Shown piece by piece: positions 1-8,435 of a stretch of 64,000 nucleotides of DNA; position 1 is the first letter of the stretch, and each line of letters begins with the position of its first letter. The DNA is from Thalassobius sp. Cn5-15 (GTDB taxonomy: Bacteria > Pseudomonadota > Alphaproteobacteria > Rhodobacterales > Rhodobacteraceae), in the NCBI RefSeq assembly GCF_022347685.1, contig NZ_JAKRGF010000001.1, positions 1 to 64,000 of the forward strand, read 5' to 3'. The notes under the pieces were generated by a model. It made no database searches. It was not told the origin of the DNA and saw only the letters and a list, made by a program, of their open reading frames with translations. Both the position numbers and the translations under genes were made by a program.

Positions 1-209
1 CCGAAATCGGCCCCATCGCCGCGCCGGATCTGATCCAGTGGGCGCCCGGCCTGCCGAAAACCCGTTCCGGCAAGATCATGCGCCGCATCCTGCGCAAAAT
101 TGCCGAAGATGACTTTGGCGCACTTGGCGACACATCAACGCTGGCAGATCCAAGCGTCGTGGAGGAACTCATCAAAAACCGCATGAACCGGATGGATGAC
201 AGGGGGTAA
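1..209 (+). CDS. acs: Acetyl-CoA synthetase, C-terminal fragment (5' end outside window)
   Basis: The frame is open from base 3 to a TAA at 207-209 and encodes the last 68 residues of an acyl-CoA/acetyl-CoA synthetase. The motif [17 protein letters not shown] is the conserved C-terminal signature of Acs; its lysine (SGK) is the catalytic residue that is reversibly acetylated in this family. Acs makes acetyl-CoA from acetate, ATP and CoA and releases AMP and PPi. Adenylate kinase follows 5 bp downstream, which fits recycling of the AMP, and a symporter of the acetate type comes next. The fragment is truncated only by the window edge. Confidence 0.9.
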   Translation, partial: EIGPIAAPDLIQWAPGLPKTRSGKIMRRILRKIAEDDFGALGDTSTLADPSVVEELIKNRMNRMDDRG

Positions 210-214
210 GCGCG

Positions 215-898
215 ATGGATATTGCAGTTCAAACAACCCCTGCTGTCCTGATCCTGCTGGGCCCTCCGGGGGCCGGCAAGGGGACACAGGCCCGCATGCT
301 GGAAGAGAAATTCGGGCTGGTGCAACTGTCCACCGGTGATCTGCTGCGCGATGCTGTGGCACGTCAAACCGATGCAGGTATGCGCGCCAAGGCGGCGATG
401 GACAGCGGCGGATTGGTCAGCGACGACATCGTGATTGCCATCCTGCGGGACCGTCTTGCACAGGATGATTGCGCCAAGGGCGTGATCCTTGATGGTTTCC
501 CGCGCACCACGGTTCAGGCAGAGGCGCTGGATACGCTGCTGGGGGAAACCGGCCAGCGCATCAATGCCGCCATCAGCCTGGAGGTGGATGATGCGGCGAT
601 GGTGGAACGTGTCTCTGGTCGTTACACATGTGGCGGCTGCGGTGAAGGCTATCATGACAGTTTCAAGCAGCCGAAAACGGCAGGTGTTTGTGACAAATGT
701 GGTGGCAGCGATTTCAAACGTCGCGCCGATGACAATGCCGAAACCGTCGGTGCCCGTCTGGAGGCGTACCATGCCCAGACCGCGCCGCTGATCACCTATT
801 ATGACGCGAAAAGCGCCCTGCAACGCATTGATGCGATGGGGGATATCAGCGCTATCGCCAAAGGACTTGCCGCGATCGTCGAGGGGGCGACCGCGTAA
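215..898 (+). CDS. adk: Adenylate kinase with zinc-type LID domain
   Basis: This is a 227-residue adenylate kinase (AMP + ATP to 2 ADP). The P-loop GPPGAGKGTQ lies near residue 17, followed by the NMP-binding region (STGDLLR) and the DGFPRT motif. The LID domain carries two CxxC pairs (CGGC and CDKC), the arrangement that binds a structural zinc in many bacterial Adk proteins. The start at 215 is 5 bp after the acs stop, so the two genes are very probably co-transcribed. The position between acs and an acetate-type symporter suggests a copy devoted to removing AMP made by Acs; ribosomal-protein-linked adk copies are the usual housekeeping type. Confidence 0.93.
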   Translation: MDIAVQTTPAVLILLGPPGAGKGTQARMLEEKFGLVQLSTGDLLRDAVARQTDAGMRAKAAMDSGGLVSDDIVIAILRDRLAQDDCAKGVILDGFPRTTVQAEALDTLLGETGQRINAAISLEVDDAAMVERVSGRYTCGGCGEGYHDSFKQPKTAGVCDKCGGSDFKRRADDNAETVGARLEAYHAQTAPLITYYDAKSALQRIDAMGDISAIAKGLAAIVEGATA

Positions 899-943
899 GA
901 CACCTGCGCCGTGTCCGGCGCAGTGGAGGAGAGGAGGACCGCA

Positions 944-1228
944 ATGGCGGAACAAACGACAACATCATCAAGCGCGCAGGCGTCTGACCAGAACTACTGG
1001 TCGGCCAACCTGCGTATCATTTTCATCAGCCTGATCATCTGGGCGCTGGTGTCCTTCGGATTCGGCATTCTGCTGCGTCCGATGCTGGCGGGTATCACCG
1101 TTGGCGGCACAGATCTGGGGTTCTGGTTTGCACAGCAAGGCAGCATTCTGGTCTTCTTGGCGCTGATCTTCAACTACGCCTGGCGCATGAACAAACTCGA
1201 CCGTGAATACGGCGTGGAAGAGGACTAA
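944..1228 (+). CDS. DUF4212 small subunit of sodium:solute symporter
   Basis: This 94-residue protein has two hydrophobic segments (about residues 25-45 and 65-82). It matches the DUF4212 small-subunit family, which is regularly encoded just before a large sodium:solute symporter. The ATG at 944 is chosen because a GAGGAGAGGAGG purine tract sits just upstream; the frame is also open from a GTG at 911. It ends 5 bp before the large subunit starts, which points to coupled expression and probably a two-protein transporter in the inner membrane. The substrate cannot be read from this subunit; acetate is inferred from acs. Confidence 0.85.
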   Translation: MAEQTTTSSSAQASDQNYWSANLRIIFISLIIWALVSFGFGILLRPMLAGITVGGTDLGFWFAQQGSILVFLALIFNYAWRMNKLDREYGVEED

Positions 1229-1233
1229 GGCTT

Positions 1234-3021
1234 ATGGATCAGTTTACCATCAACCTGCTGTTTGTGGGCGCCTCCTTTGCGCTTTACATCGGCATCGCGA
1301 TCTGGGCCCGCGCGGGTTCCACATCTGAATTCTACGCCGCCGGCCGCGGCGTTCATCCTGTAACCAACGGTATGGCCACTGCGGCTGACTGGATGTCGGC
1401 AGCCTCGTTCATTTCGATGGCGGGTCTGATTGCGTTCACCGGCTACGACAACTCTACCTTCCTGATGGGGTGGACCGGCGGTTACGTTTTGCTGGCACTG
1501 TTGCTGGCGCCTTACCTGCGTAAATTTGGCAAGTTCACCGTGTCCGAGTTTATCGGCGACCGTTTCTACAGCCAGACTGCCCGTATCGTTGCGGTGATCT
1601 GCCTGATCGTTGCCTCCACCACCTACGTGATCGGTCAGATGACTGGTGTGGGCGTGGCCTTTGGTCGTTTCCTTGAGGTGTCTAACACTGCCGGTCTGCT
1701 GATCGGTGCCTGTGTGGTATTCGCCTATGCAGTGTTCGGCGGCATGAAAGGTGTGACTTACACGCAGGTTGCGCAGTACGTCGTTCTGATTATGGCCTAC
1801 ACCATCCCAGCGATCTTTATCTCGCTGCAGCTGACCGGCAACCCGATTCCGGGTCTGGGTCTGTTTGGTGATCACGCCGCATCCGGCGAGCCGCTTTTGC
1901 AGAAGCTGGACGCGATCGTGAAGGAACTGGGCTTCAACGAATACACCACTCACCATTCCGACACCTTCAACATGGTGCTGTTCACCCTGTCGCTGATGAT
2001 CGGTACTGCGGGTCTGCCCCACGTGATCATGCGCTTCTTCACCGTTCCCAAAGTGTCTGATGCACGTTGGTCCGCTGGCTGGGCGCTGGTGTTCATTGCG
2101 CTGCTGTACCTGACGGCCCCGGCTGTTGGTGCGATGGCGCGTCTGAACATCACCGAAATGATGTGGCCGAACGGCGCATCGGGCGAGCCTGTGTCTGTTG
2201 AAACCATTGGGTCCGAACAGCAGTACAACTGGATGGCCACTTGGGAAAAAACCGGCCTTCTGGGGTGGGAAGACAAAAACGGCGACGGCAAAATTGCCTA
2301 CTTCAATGACAAGGATGCTGACACCGTTGCCAAGATGGAGGCCGCAGGCTGGGGTTCGCAGAACGAACTGACCAAGTTCAACCGCGACATCCTGGTTCTG
2401 GCCAATCCCGAAATTGCTAACCTGCCGGGTTGGGTGATCGGTCTGGTCGCCGCTGGTGGTCTGGCAGCAGCGCTGTCCACCGCAGCCGGTCTGTTGCTGG
2501 CGATTTCGTCTGCTGTATCGCATGACCTGATCAAAGGCTCGATCAACCCGCAGATCAGCGAAAAAGGCGAGCTGCTGTCGGCGCGTATCGCGATGGCTGT
2601 TGCAATTGCTGTGGCGACCTATCTGGGCCTGAACCCTCCGGGCTTTGCCGCGCAAACTGTTGCTCTGGCCTTTGGTCTGGCGGCGGCGTCGATCTTCCCT
2701 GCACTGATGATGGGGATCTTCTCGAAGAAGATCAACAACACTGGCGCAGTGGCAGGTATGCTGGCCGGTCTGGTTGTGACCCTGATCTACATCTTCCTGC
2801 ACAAGGGTTGGTTCTTCATCCCCGGCACCAACAGCTTCACCGATGCTGATCCGCTGCTGGGTACTGTGAAATCCACCTCCTTCGGGGCCATCGGCGCTGC
2901 AATTAACTTCGCGGTTGCTTACATCGTCACCGGCATGACCAAGGAGCTGCCGCAGGACATCAAAGATCTGGTCGAAAGCGTGCGAATCCCTCGCGGTGCC
3001 GGCGCTGCACAGGATCACTGA
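1234..3021 (+). CDS. Sodium:solute symporter, ActP-like (acetate-type permease)
   Basis: This 595-residue polytopic inner-membrane protein belongs to the SSS family, in the large-subunit subgroup that pairs with DUF4212. Conserved pieces include the N-terminal FYAAGRGVHPVTNGMATAADWMSAASF segment (two overlapping parts) and the GLPHVIMRFFTVP region. A hydrophilic insert at about residues 305-390 interrupts the membrane core and contains an EF-hand-like acidic loop at 347-358 (see findings). The gene context with acs and adk suggests acetate or another short monocarboxylate as substrate. A strong terminator follows, although the next gene probably belongs to the same functional group. Confidence 0.88.
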   Translation: MDQFTINLLFVGASFALYIGIAIWARAGSTSEFYAAGRGVHPVTNGMATAADWMSAASFISMAGLIAFTGYDNSTFLMGWTGGYVLLALLLAPYLRKFGKFTVSEFIGDRFYSQTARIVAVICLIVASTTYVIGQMTGVGVAFGRFLEVSNTAGLLIGACVVFAYAVFGGMKGVTYTQVAQYVVLIMAYTIPAIFISLQLTGNPIPGLGLFGDHAASGEPLLQKLDAIVKELGFNEYTTHHSDTFNMVLFTLSLMIGTAGLPHVIMRFFTVPKVSDARWSAGWALVFIALLYLTAPAVGAMARLNITEMMWPNGASGEPVSVETIGSEQQYNWMATWEKTGLLGWEDKNGDGKIAYFNDKDADTVAKMEAAGWGSQNELTKFNRDILVLANPEIANLPGWVIGLVAAGGLAAALSTAAGLLLAISSAVSHDLIKGSINPQISEKGELLSARIAMAVAIAVATYLGLNPPGFAAQTVALAFGLAAASIFPALMMGIFSKKINNTGAVAGMLAGLVVTLIYIFLHKGWFFIPGTNSFTDADPLLGTVKSTSFGAIGAAINFAVAYIVTGMTKELPQDIKDLVESVRIPRGAGAAQDH

Positions 3022-3067
3022 TCCCCGAGAATGGGCGCAATCCCTCCCGTGGGCGCCCGTTCAAACT

Positions 3068-3104
3068 GCATCCCGCCTGAGACATCTGGGCGGGATGCTT
3101 TTTT
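3068..3104 (+). terminator. Intrinsic terminator after the symporter
   Basis: A perfect 10-bp stem (GCATCCCGCC / GGCGGGATGC) with an 11-nt loop is followed by six T residues. It lies 47 bp after the symporter stop. Confidence 0.9.
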
Positions 3105-3227
3105 GATTGACGCGGTCTGCCTGTTGCGCCGCGCTTTATTAATGAGAAATCCGACCGTTGTTGTTATGCGTCAAAGCACAGGGGGTAAAACCCTGCTAAG
3201 GCTTTGAAACCCTGATTGGAGAGCCGC

Positions 3228-5093
3228 ATGACACAATCCCCGACCGCCGCCCCTTTGGCTGCCCTGCAAGAGGTTTCTGCATTGTCACCGGCTGATTTGC
3301 ATCGTTTCCTAACCTCGCTACATCCTTATGACACCATGTCGGCAGAGGCGCTGGCGCCGTTGCTGGATGCATTTGAATGGCATCGCTTTGCTGCTGGTGA
3401 ACAGATTTACCAGCGCGGTGAACAACAGATTGGCCTCTACGTGATCCACAAGGGTCAGGTGGAGGTGCGCGATGCCAATGACGTGCCGCTGTCGCTCTTG
3501 TCGGTGCGAAACTCTTTCGGTGAACGTGGTCTTTTGCGCGACGGGCTGGCACAAACCTCTGCCCGTGCGCTGGAAGATACCACTTGTCTGATCCTGCCTG
3601 CCGCTGAATTTGCCGCACTGATCGCAGGTAATGAACAGGCGCGCCGTTTCTTTGATCGTTCGCGCCAGCGGGTCCAGAAGGATGATCTGGCCTCCACCAG
3701 GGTGGCGGATCTGATGACCCGCAACCCGGTTTCTTGCGCCCCTGATGTGACCTTGCAGGCGGCGGCACATTTGATCCGTGAGAAGCGGATTTCGTCCCTT
3801 TGTGTGGTGGAGGACGTGCACCTCATCGGCATTGTCACCGTACGCGATATGGCTGGTGTTCTGGCTGATGCGCTGCCGCTGGACACGCCAGTGGCCGAGG
3901 TGATGACCCGCGACCCGCTGACACTGGCACCAACCGCGATCGGATCGGATGTTCTGCATGCGATGATGGAACGTCGCATCGGCCACATCCCGATTTGCGA
4001 AAGCGGCGCGTTGGTCGGCATGGTCAGCCAGACCGACCTGACCCGTTTTCAGGCTGTCAGCTCTGCTGAACTGGTGTCAGAGATCGCCCATGCCGATACG
4101 GCAGAGGACATGGCCGAAGTGACCGCACGTATCCCCCAGCTGCTGGTGCAACTGGTTGGTGCAGGCAACCGCCATGAGGTGGTGACGCGGCTGATTACCG
4201 ATGTGGCTGACACAGCCACCCGTCGTCTGCTGTCGCTGGCCGAGGAAAAGCTGGGCCCGCCGCCGGTGCCCTATCTGTGGCTGGCCTGTGGCAGTCAGGG
4301 ACGCCAGGAGCAAACCGGCGTTAGCGATCAGGACAATTGCCTGATCCTGCATGACGATGTGCGTGAGGATCAGATGGGCTATTTCGCTGATCTGGCGCAG
4401 TTTGTCTGCGATGGCCTCAACACCTGCGGCTATGTTTATTGCCCCGGTGATATGATGGCGACCAACCCGCGCTGGTGTCAGCCGCAACGCGTCTGGCGCA
4501 GCTATTTTGACCGCTGGATCAGCAGTCCCGATAATGAGGCGCAGATGCTGGCATCGGTCATGTTTGATTTGCGGCCCATCGGTGGGGCGACCGCCCTGTT
4601 TGAGGATATGCAAGAGGATACACTGGCGCGGGCGGCAAAAAACTCGATCTTTGTGGCACATATGGTTGGCAATTCGCTGAAACACACGCCGCCGTTGGGT
4701 CTGTTGCGCGGCTTTGCCACCATCCGGTCGGGCGAACATAAGAACACGCTGGATATGAAACACAACGGCGTGGTGCCTGTGGTGGATCTGGGCCGTGTTT
4801 ACGCGCTGCAGGGGCAGATTGATCAGGCCAACACCCGCGCCCGTCTGGAACAGGCGGCGGGGGCAGGGGGGCTGTCGCCATCTGGCGCGCGCGATTTGCT
4901 GGATGCCTATGATTTGATCGCGGAAAACCGCCTCAGCCATCAGGCACGTCAGATCCAGCGCGGTGAAGCGCCGGACAACTATATGGCGCCATCAGAGCTG
5001 TCGGATCTGGAGCGTAGCCATCTGCGCAACGCTTTTGTGGTTATCAAATCGCTGCAATCGGTGCTGGGACATGGACGTGGGGCGTTGAGTTAA
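3228..5093 (+). CDS. cNMP-binding / CBS-pair / DUF294 nucleotidyltransferase-like protein
   Basis: This 621-residue protein is soluble. A cyclic-nucleotide-binding-like domain lies at about 30-140, a CBS-domain pair at about 155-275, a DUF294 nucleotidyltransferase-like domain at about 310-440 (GSQGRQEQTGVSDQDN, resembling the GS-x-x-R-x-E...D-x-D pattern of the GlnE/GlnD superfamily) and a DUF294 C-terminal helical domain after that. I chose the ATG at 3228 because GGAGAG precedes it; a TTG at 3216 in the same frame is less likely. Proteins of this architecture are often found beside acetate-type symporters. A role in regulating transport by nucleotide sensing is inferred and not shown. Confidence 0.85.
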   Translation: MTQSPTAAPLAALQEVSALSPADLHRFLTSLHPYDTMSAEALAPLLDAFEWHRFAAGEQIYQRGEQQIGLYVIHKGQVEVRDANDVPLSLLSVRNSFGERGLLRDGLAQTSARALEDTTCLILPAAEFAALIAGNEQARRFFDRSRQRVQKDDLASTRVADLMTRNPVSCAPDVTLQAAAHLIREKRISSLCVVEDVHLIGIVTVRDMAGVLADALPLDTPVAEVMTRDPLTLAPTAIGSDVLHAMMERRIGHIPICESGALVGMVSQTDLTRFQAVSSAELVSEIAHADTAEDMAEVTARIPQLLVQLVGAGNRHEVVTRLITDVADTATRRLLSLAEEKLGPPPVPYLWLACGSQGRQEQTGVSDQDNCLILHDDVREDQMGYFADLAQFVCDGLNTCGYVYCPGDMMATNPRWCQPQRVWRSYFDRWISSPDNEAQMLASVMFDLRPIGGATALFEDMQEDTLARAAKNSIFVAHMVGNSLKHTPPLGLLRGFATIRSGEHKNTLDMKHNGVVPVVDLGRVYALQGQIDQANTRARLEQAAGAGGLSPSGARDLLDAYDLIAENRLSHQARQIQRGEAPDNYMAPSELSDLERSHLRNAFVVIKSLQSVLGHGRGALS

Positions 5094-5149
5094 ATCCGGG
5101 GCTGCGGTCCAGGAAAGGAACGAAAGTGCATGATTAAGGAGGGAAAATC

Positions 5150-5674
5150 ATGTTTCTGGAATTGATCGCCACCTTTGTGGCAGGTCTGGCAGCGGCCGGG
5201 GGGATGCTGCTGCTGAACAAGATCCTGCGCGGCCGCCTGCCGCGTTGGTTGACCCCTGTTATGGCGGGTTTGGTGATGATCATCACTACCATCAGCAGTG
5301 AGTACAGCTGGTATGATCGCACCGTTTCAACCCTACCAGAAGGGCTTGTGGTTGCTAAAAAAGTAGAAAACCGTGCTTTTTATCGCCCTTGGACCTATCC
5401 TTTTCCATATGTCAGCCGTTTTATGGCTGTGGATACCCAATCGGTACGGACCCACGCTGCTTTCGAAGGTCAAAACATGGTGGATCTTGCGTTTTTCGGC
5501 CGCTGGCAACCGGTGCAACTGCGCCCGGTACTGGTGGACTGCACCCATGCGCGACAGGCGGCACTGGGGGCGGATGCGGCTTTCTCCGAGGCGGGTGAGA
5601 TTGAAAATGTGACATGGGTAGACTTGGATCGGGGCGAGGGCCTCTATCAGATTGTCTGCGAAGGGAAACGGTAA
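5150..5674 (+). CDS. Conserved hypothetical membrane protein
   Basis: This 174-residue protein has two N-terminal hydrophobic segments (about residues 5-25 and 40-60), followed by a soluble domain with two cysteines. A strong AAGGAGGG ribosome-binding site precedes the ATG. Its stop codon overlaps the next start by one base (TAATG), so it is translationally coupled to the exonuclease gene. I do not recognise a family beyond a conserved unknown. The context suggests a partner of the membrane-anchored exonuclease, which is inference only. Confidence 0.7.
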   Translation: MFLELIATFVAGLAAAGGMLLLNKILRGRLPRWLTPVMAGLVMIITTISSEYSWYDRTVSTLPEGLVVAKKVENRAFYRPWTYPFPYVSRFMAVDTQSVRTHAAFEGQNMVDLAFFGRWQPVQLRPVLVDCTHARQAALGADAAFSEAGEIENVTWVDLDRGEGLYQIVCEGKR

Positions 5675-7086
5675 TGCTAGAGAACCTCAGCCTCCGCCTC
5701 AGAGTATTTTTGTTTTTTGCCCTGATGGGGCTGGGGGGAATGGTCTTGTTTGGTCTCGCCCTCTATTTCGGGTTCGAGACGGCGCAGAGCGGTGATCTGA
5801 CGAGTGCTTTTTTACAGGCGGGTATCATCGCTGGCTTTGGGCTGTTGGGCATTGTGATGGGCATCTGGCTGCTGTTTGATGAAAACGTCGCCAAGCCAAT
5901 TGAACGCGTCGCGGCACGGATGCGGGCTGGCGCCCATGCCGGGGTGAACCACCACATGGACATGGAGGCGGCCAAATACCTTGGCGATCTGGGACCCGCG
6001 GCGGAGGCGGTAACGCGCCAGTTGATCGAAGCGTCGATGAACACCGCGGGGGCCATCGCCACCAAAACCCAGAAACTGGAGCTGGAGAAGGAGCGCCTGA
6101 CCAAACTGCTGACGGAAATCCCGCTGGCGATGATCCTTGTAAACTCCAACCATCAGATCGTTCTTTATGATGGGCAGGCGGCTGCGGTCTTGGCGCAGAT
6201 CCAGACCCCGCGCCTGAACACTGATATTTTTGACTATTTCGATCGCAAGGCGGTAGAGGCCGCGTGGGAAACCCTGATGCAGACCGGCGAAGAGGTTAGC
6301 TTTCGCGCGCTGGGGGCAGCCAAACGGCAGAACTTTGAAATCCGGATGAAGCCTTTGGACAGCGGCACCGGTTATATGTTGATCATTGAATCCTCAGAGG
6401 TGGTGCTGGCGCCGGATGCGTCGCGCCCGCTGATCTATGATTTTGGCCTGTTGGAACAAAACGGCGGCACATCGGTGGATGATCTGAAACTGTCGGAGCT
6501 GACCTACTGTGTCTTTGACACTGAAACCACTGGCTTGTTGCCCCACAAGGATGAGGTGGTGCAAATTGGGGCCGTGCGCGTGGTGCGTAATTCGATCGTT
6601 GTGGGCGAAGAGATGTCATCGCTGGTGAATCCGCAGGTGCCGATCCCATCCGTGGCCACCAACGTGCATGGCATCACCGATGCGATGGTCGCTGCTGCGC
6701 CGTCGATTGAGGATGCAACGCGCGAGTTCCATGATTTCGCCCGCTCGACCGTGCTGGTAGCGCATAACGCACCCTTTGATATGGCGTTCATGCACCGTTA
6801 CGGCAAACGGGTGAACCTTGATTGGCCACATCCCGTGTTGGATACGGTTTTGGCTTCGGCCGTGGTGTTTGGTGCCAGTGAGGAACACACCGTTGATGCG
6901 CTGTGTTATCGTCTGGGCGTGGAAATCCCGCCGTCGCAGCGCCATACGGCTCTGGGCGATGCACGGGCCACTGCAGAGGTGCTGTGCCGCCTGATCCCGA
7001 TGCTGGAAGCGCGGGGCATCGAAACCTTCGGCGATCTGTTGACTCAAACCCGCAAACACGGCCGTATTTTGAAGGATCTCAACTGA
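5674..7086 (+). CDS. Membrane-anchored DnaQ-like 3'-5' exonuclease with PAS-like domain
   Basis: This 470-residue protein begins with two transmembrane helices (about residues 10-33 and 45-67). A linker helix and a PAS-like domain (about 150-250) follow, then a C-terminal DEDDh exonuclease of the DnaQ type. The exonuclease motifs are visible: FDTETTG (ExoI), the VAHNAPFDMAFM segment (ExoII) and HTALGDARAT (ExoIII, with its His and Asp). The start at 5674 overlaps the preceding stop. The layout (membrane, sensor-like domain, nuclease) is unusual for a proofreading subunit, which normally consists of the exonuclease domain and a short tail. The substrate is unknown. Confidence 0.8.
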   Translation: MLENLSLRLRVFLFFALMGLGGMVLFGLALYFGFETAQSGDLTSAFLQAGIIAGFGLLGIVMGIWLLFDENVAKPIERVAARMRAGAHAGVNHHMDMEAAKYLGDLGPAAEAVTRQLIEASMNTAGAIATKTQKLELEKERLTKLLTEIPLAMILVNSNHQIVLYDGQAAAVLAQIQTPRLNTDIFDYFDRKAVEAAWETLMQTGEEVSFRALGAAKRQNFEIRMKPLDSGTGYMLIIESSEVVLAPDASRPLIYDFGLLEQNGGTSVDDLKLSELTYCVFDTETTGLLPHKDEVVQIGAVRVVRNSIVVGEEMSSLVNPQVPIPSVATNVHGITDAMVAAAPSIEDATREFHDFARSTVLVAHNAPFDMAFMHRYGKRVNLDWPHPVLDTVLASAVVFGASEEHTVDALCYRLGVEIPPSQRHTALGDARATAEVLCRLIPMLEARGIETFGDLLTQTRKHGRILKDLN

Positions 7087-7243
7087 TCCAAAAGGATGTG
7101 TAGGGTGGCGCAAAAGCGTGGTTTCCCAGTTTTTGCACCACCGGCGCTGAAATACCGCCACATTTCACCGTTCTACTATCTGACAGAGCCAGCCCCAAAG
7201 CTACCCCCCCAAGGCTCCTCAGGATGAGTGGAAAGGACACGCC

Positions 7244-7438
7244 ATGTTTCAGTTTGCTGCTTCCAGCTTTCAGCCCCGCCACGGTCGGTTGTTTGAACTG
7301 ATCCGCCAGCAGAACCTGCAGGACCGCCGCCGCCGACTGAGTGAGGACGCGGTGTGCGAAACCACAGCGGACCGGATTATCCGCGTGGCTCAGGCAAGCG
7401 TCCTGCCGGCTCCCGGCTGGCAGAAGACCGCGCTTTGA
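7244..7438 (+). CDS. Small protein of unknown function, 64 aa
   Basis: An arginine-rich 64-residue frame has a GGAAAGG ribosome-binding site 7 bases before its ATG and an intrinsic terminator 30 bp after its stop. No signal peptide or membrane segment is seen. It forms a monocistronic unit between the exonuclease and trmJ. I do not recognise the family. The signals at both ends make it more likely to be real than a chance frame. Confidence 0.55.
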   Translation: MFQFAASSFQPRHGRLFELIRQQNLQDRRRRLSEDAVCETTADRIIRVAQASVLPAPGWQKTAL

Positions 7439-7464
7439 TCCCTATTCTCTGACTATGATGAAAG

Positions 7465-7490
7465 GCGGCCCCGCGGGCCGCTTTTTCTTT
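7465..7490 (+). terminator. Intrinsic terminator after the 64-aa gene
   Basis: A 7-bp all-GC stem (GCGGCCC / GGGCCGC) with a 3-nt loop is followed by TTTTTCTTT. Confidence 0.85.
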
Positions 7491-7588
7491 TGGCAAAGAT
7501 CTTTGTTTCACGCCTGTTTTACGCCGAGGGCTGGAAAAGGCGGCAGGGGTGGATTATCAGGCGGCATTGGATTTTTTGGAGACCCGTG

Positions 7589-8341
7589 ATGCCCAGCGAT
7601 ATGCCACAGCCCAGCTTTGTACTGGTGCGCCCGCAGATGGGAGAAAACATCGGTGCGGCGGCACGTGCGATGTGGAACTTTGGCCTCGACCGGATGCGCA
7701 TTGTTGATCCGCGTGACGGCTGGCCGAACCAGCGCGCGGTTGCGCTGGCCTCTGGTGCGGGGCGTCTCTTGGATGAGGCGGGTGTGCATGCCACCGTGGC
7801 TGAGGCGCTGGATGATTGCACCTTTGTCTTTGCCACCACCGCCCGTGGTCGCGGCATGACCAAACCAGTTTATAGCCCCGAGGCCGCGATGGAGCTAGCG
7901 CGTCAGAAGATTGCTGCTGGTGAAAAGGTTGCCGTCATGTTCGGCCCCGAACGGTCGGGTCTGGAAAATGAGGATGTGGCGCGGGCCAACGCCATCATAA
8001 CCGTGCCGGTGAACCCAGAGTTCTTTAGCCTGAACCTTGCCCAATGTGTGCTGTTGACCGCCTATGAATTCCGCCGTCAGTCGGTCGATATCGAAGGTGA
8101 ACGAGTTGAGATGGCAGGGTCTGAGTGGGCGAGCACCATAGAGGTGGAGAAGCTGGCCGAACACTATGAAGACCGCTTGGAAGAGGCCGGGTTCTTCTTC
8201 CCGCCGGAAAAGGCCGAAGGGATGAAGGTCAACCTGCGAAACCTGTGGTCGCGTATGCGGCTGACCCGGTCAGATACGCAGATGCTGCACGGCGTCATGC
8301 GCCAGATGGTGCGCTGGAAAGAGCGCAGCGGCGATAAATAA
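7589..8341 (+). CDS. trmJ: tRNA (cytidine/uridine-32-2'-O)-methyltransferase, TrmJ family
   Basis: This 250-residue SPOUT (SpoU) methyltransferase acts on ribose 2'-OH groups in RNA with SAM. The opening SFVLVRPQMGENIGAAARAM motif, the FGPERSGLEN motif 2 and the knot motif NLAQCVLLTAYEF identify the TrmJ/LasT subgroup. The start at 7589 follows TTGGAGA; an in-frame ATG four codons later is possible. It appears to be followed by ctaA in the same direction. Position 32 of tRNA is the expected target from the family and is not proven by sequence. Confidence 0.85.
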   Translation: MPSDMPQPSFVLVRPQMGENIGAAARAMWNFGLDRMRIVDPRDGWPNQRAVALASGAGRLLDEAGVHATVAEALDDCTFVFATTARGRGMTKPVYSPEAAMELARQKIAAGEKVAVMFGPERSGLENEDVARANAIITVPVNPEFFSLNLAQCVLLTAYEFRRQSVDIEGERVEMAGSEWASTIEVEKLAEHYEDRLEEAGFFFPPEKAEGMKVNLRNLWSRMRLTRSDTQMLHGVMRQMVRWKERSGDK

Positions 8342-8435
8342 CCGCTGCCCGCAACCCTAGCCAAGACAAGTGGTCGCACAGGCATTGCCCTGCGCCCCAT
8401 ATACCCCATATCCTGCGCCGGAACCGGAGGGTGGA

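Noticed and set aside
1225-3018. Long minus-strand open frame opposite the symporter (597 codons)
   Set aside because: It is the antisense shadow of a highly conserved membrane protein gene in GC-rich DNA; its composition is His/Gln/Arg-rich and it has no ribosome-binding site.
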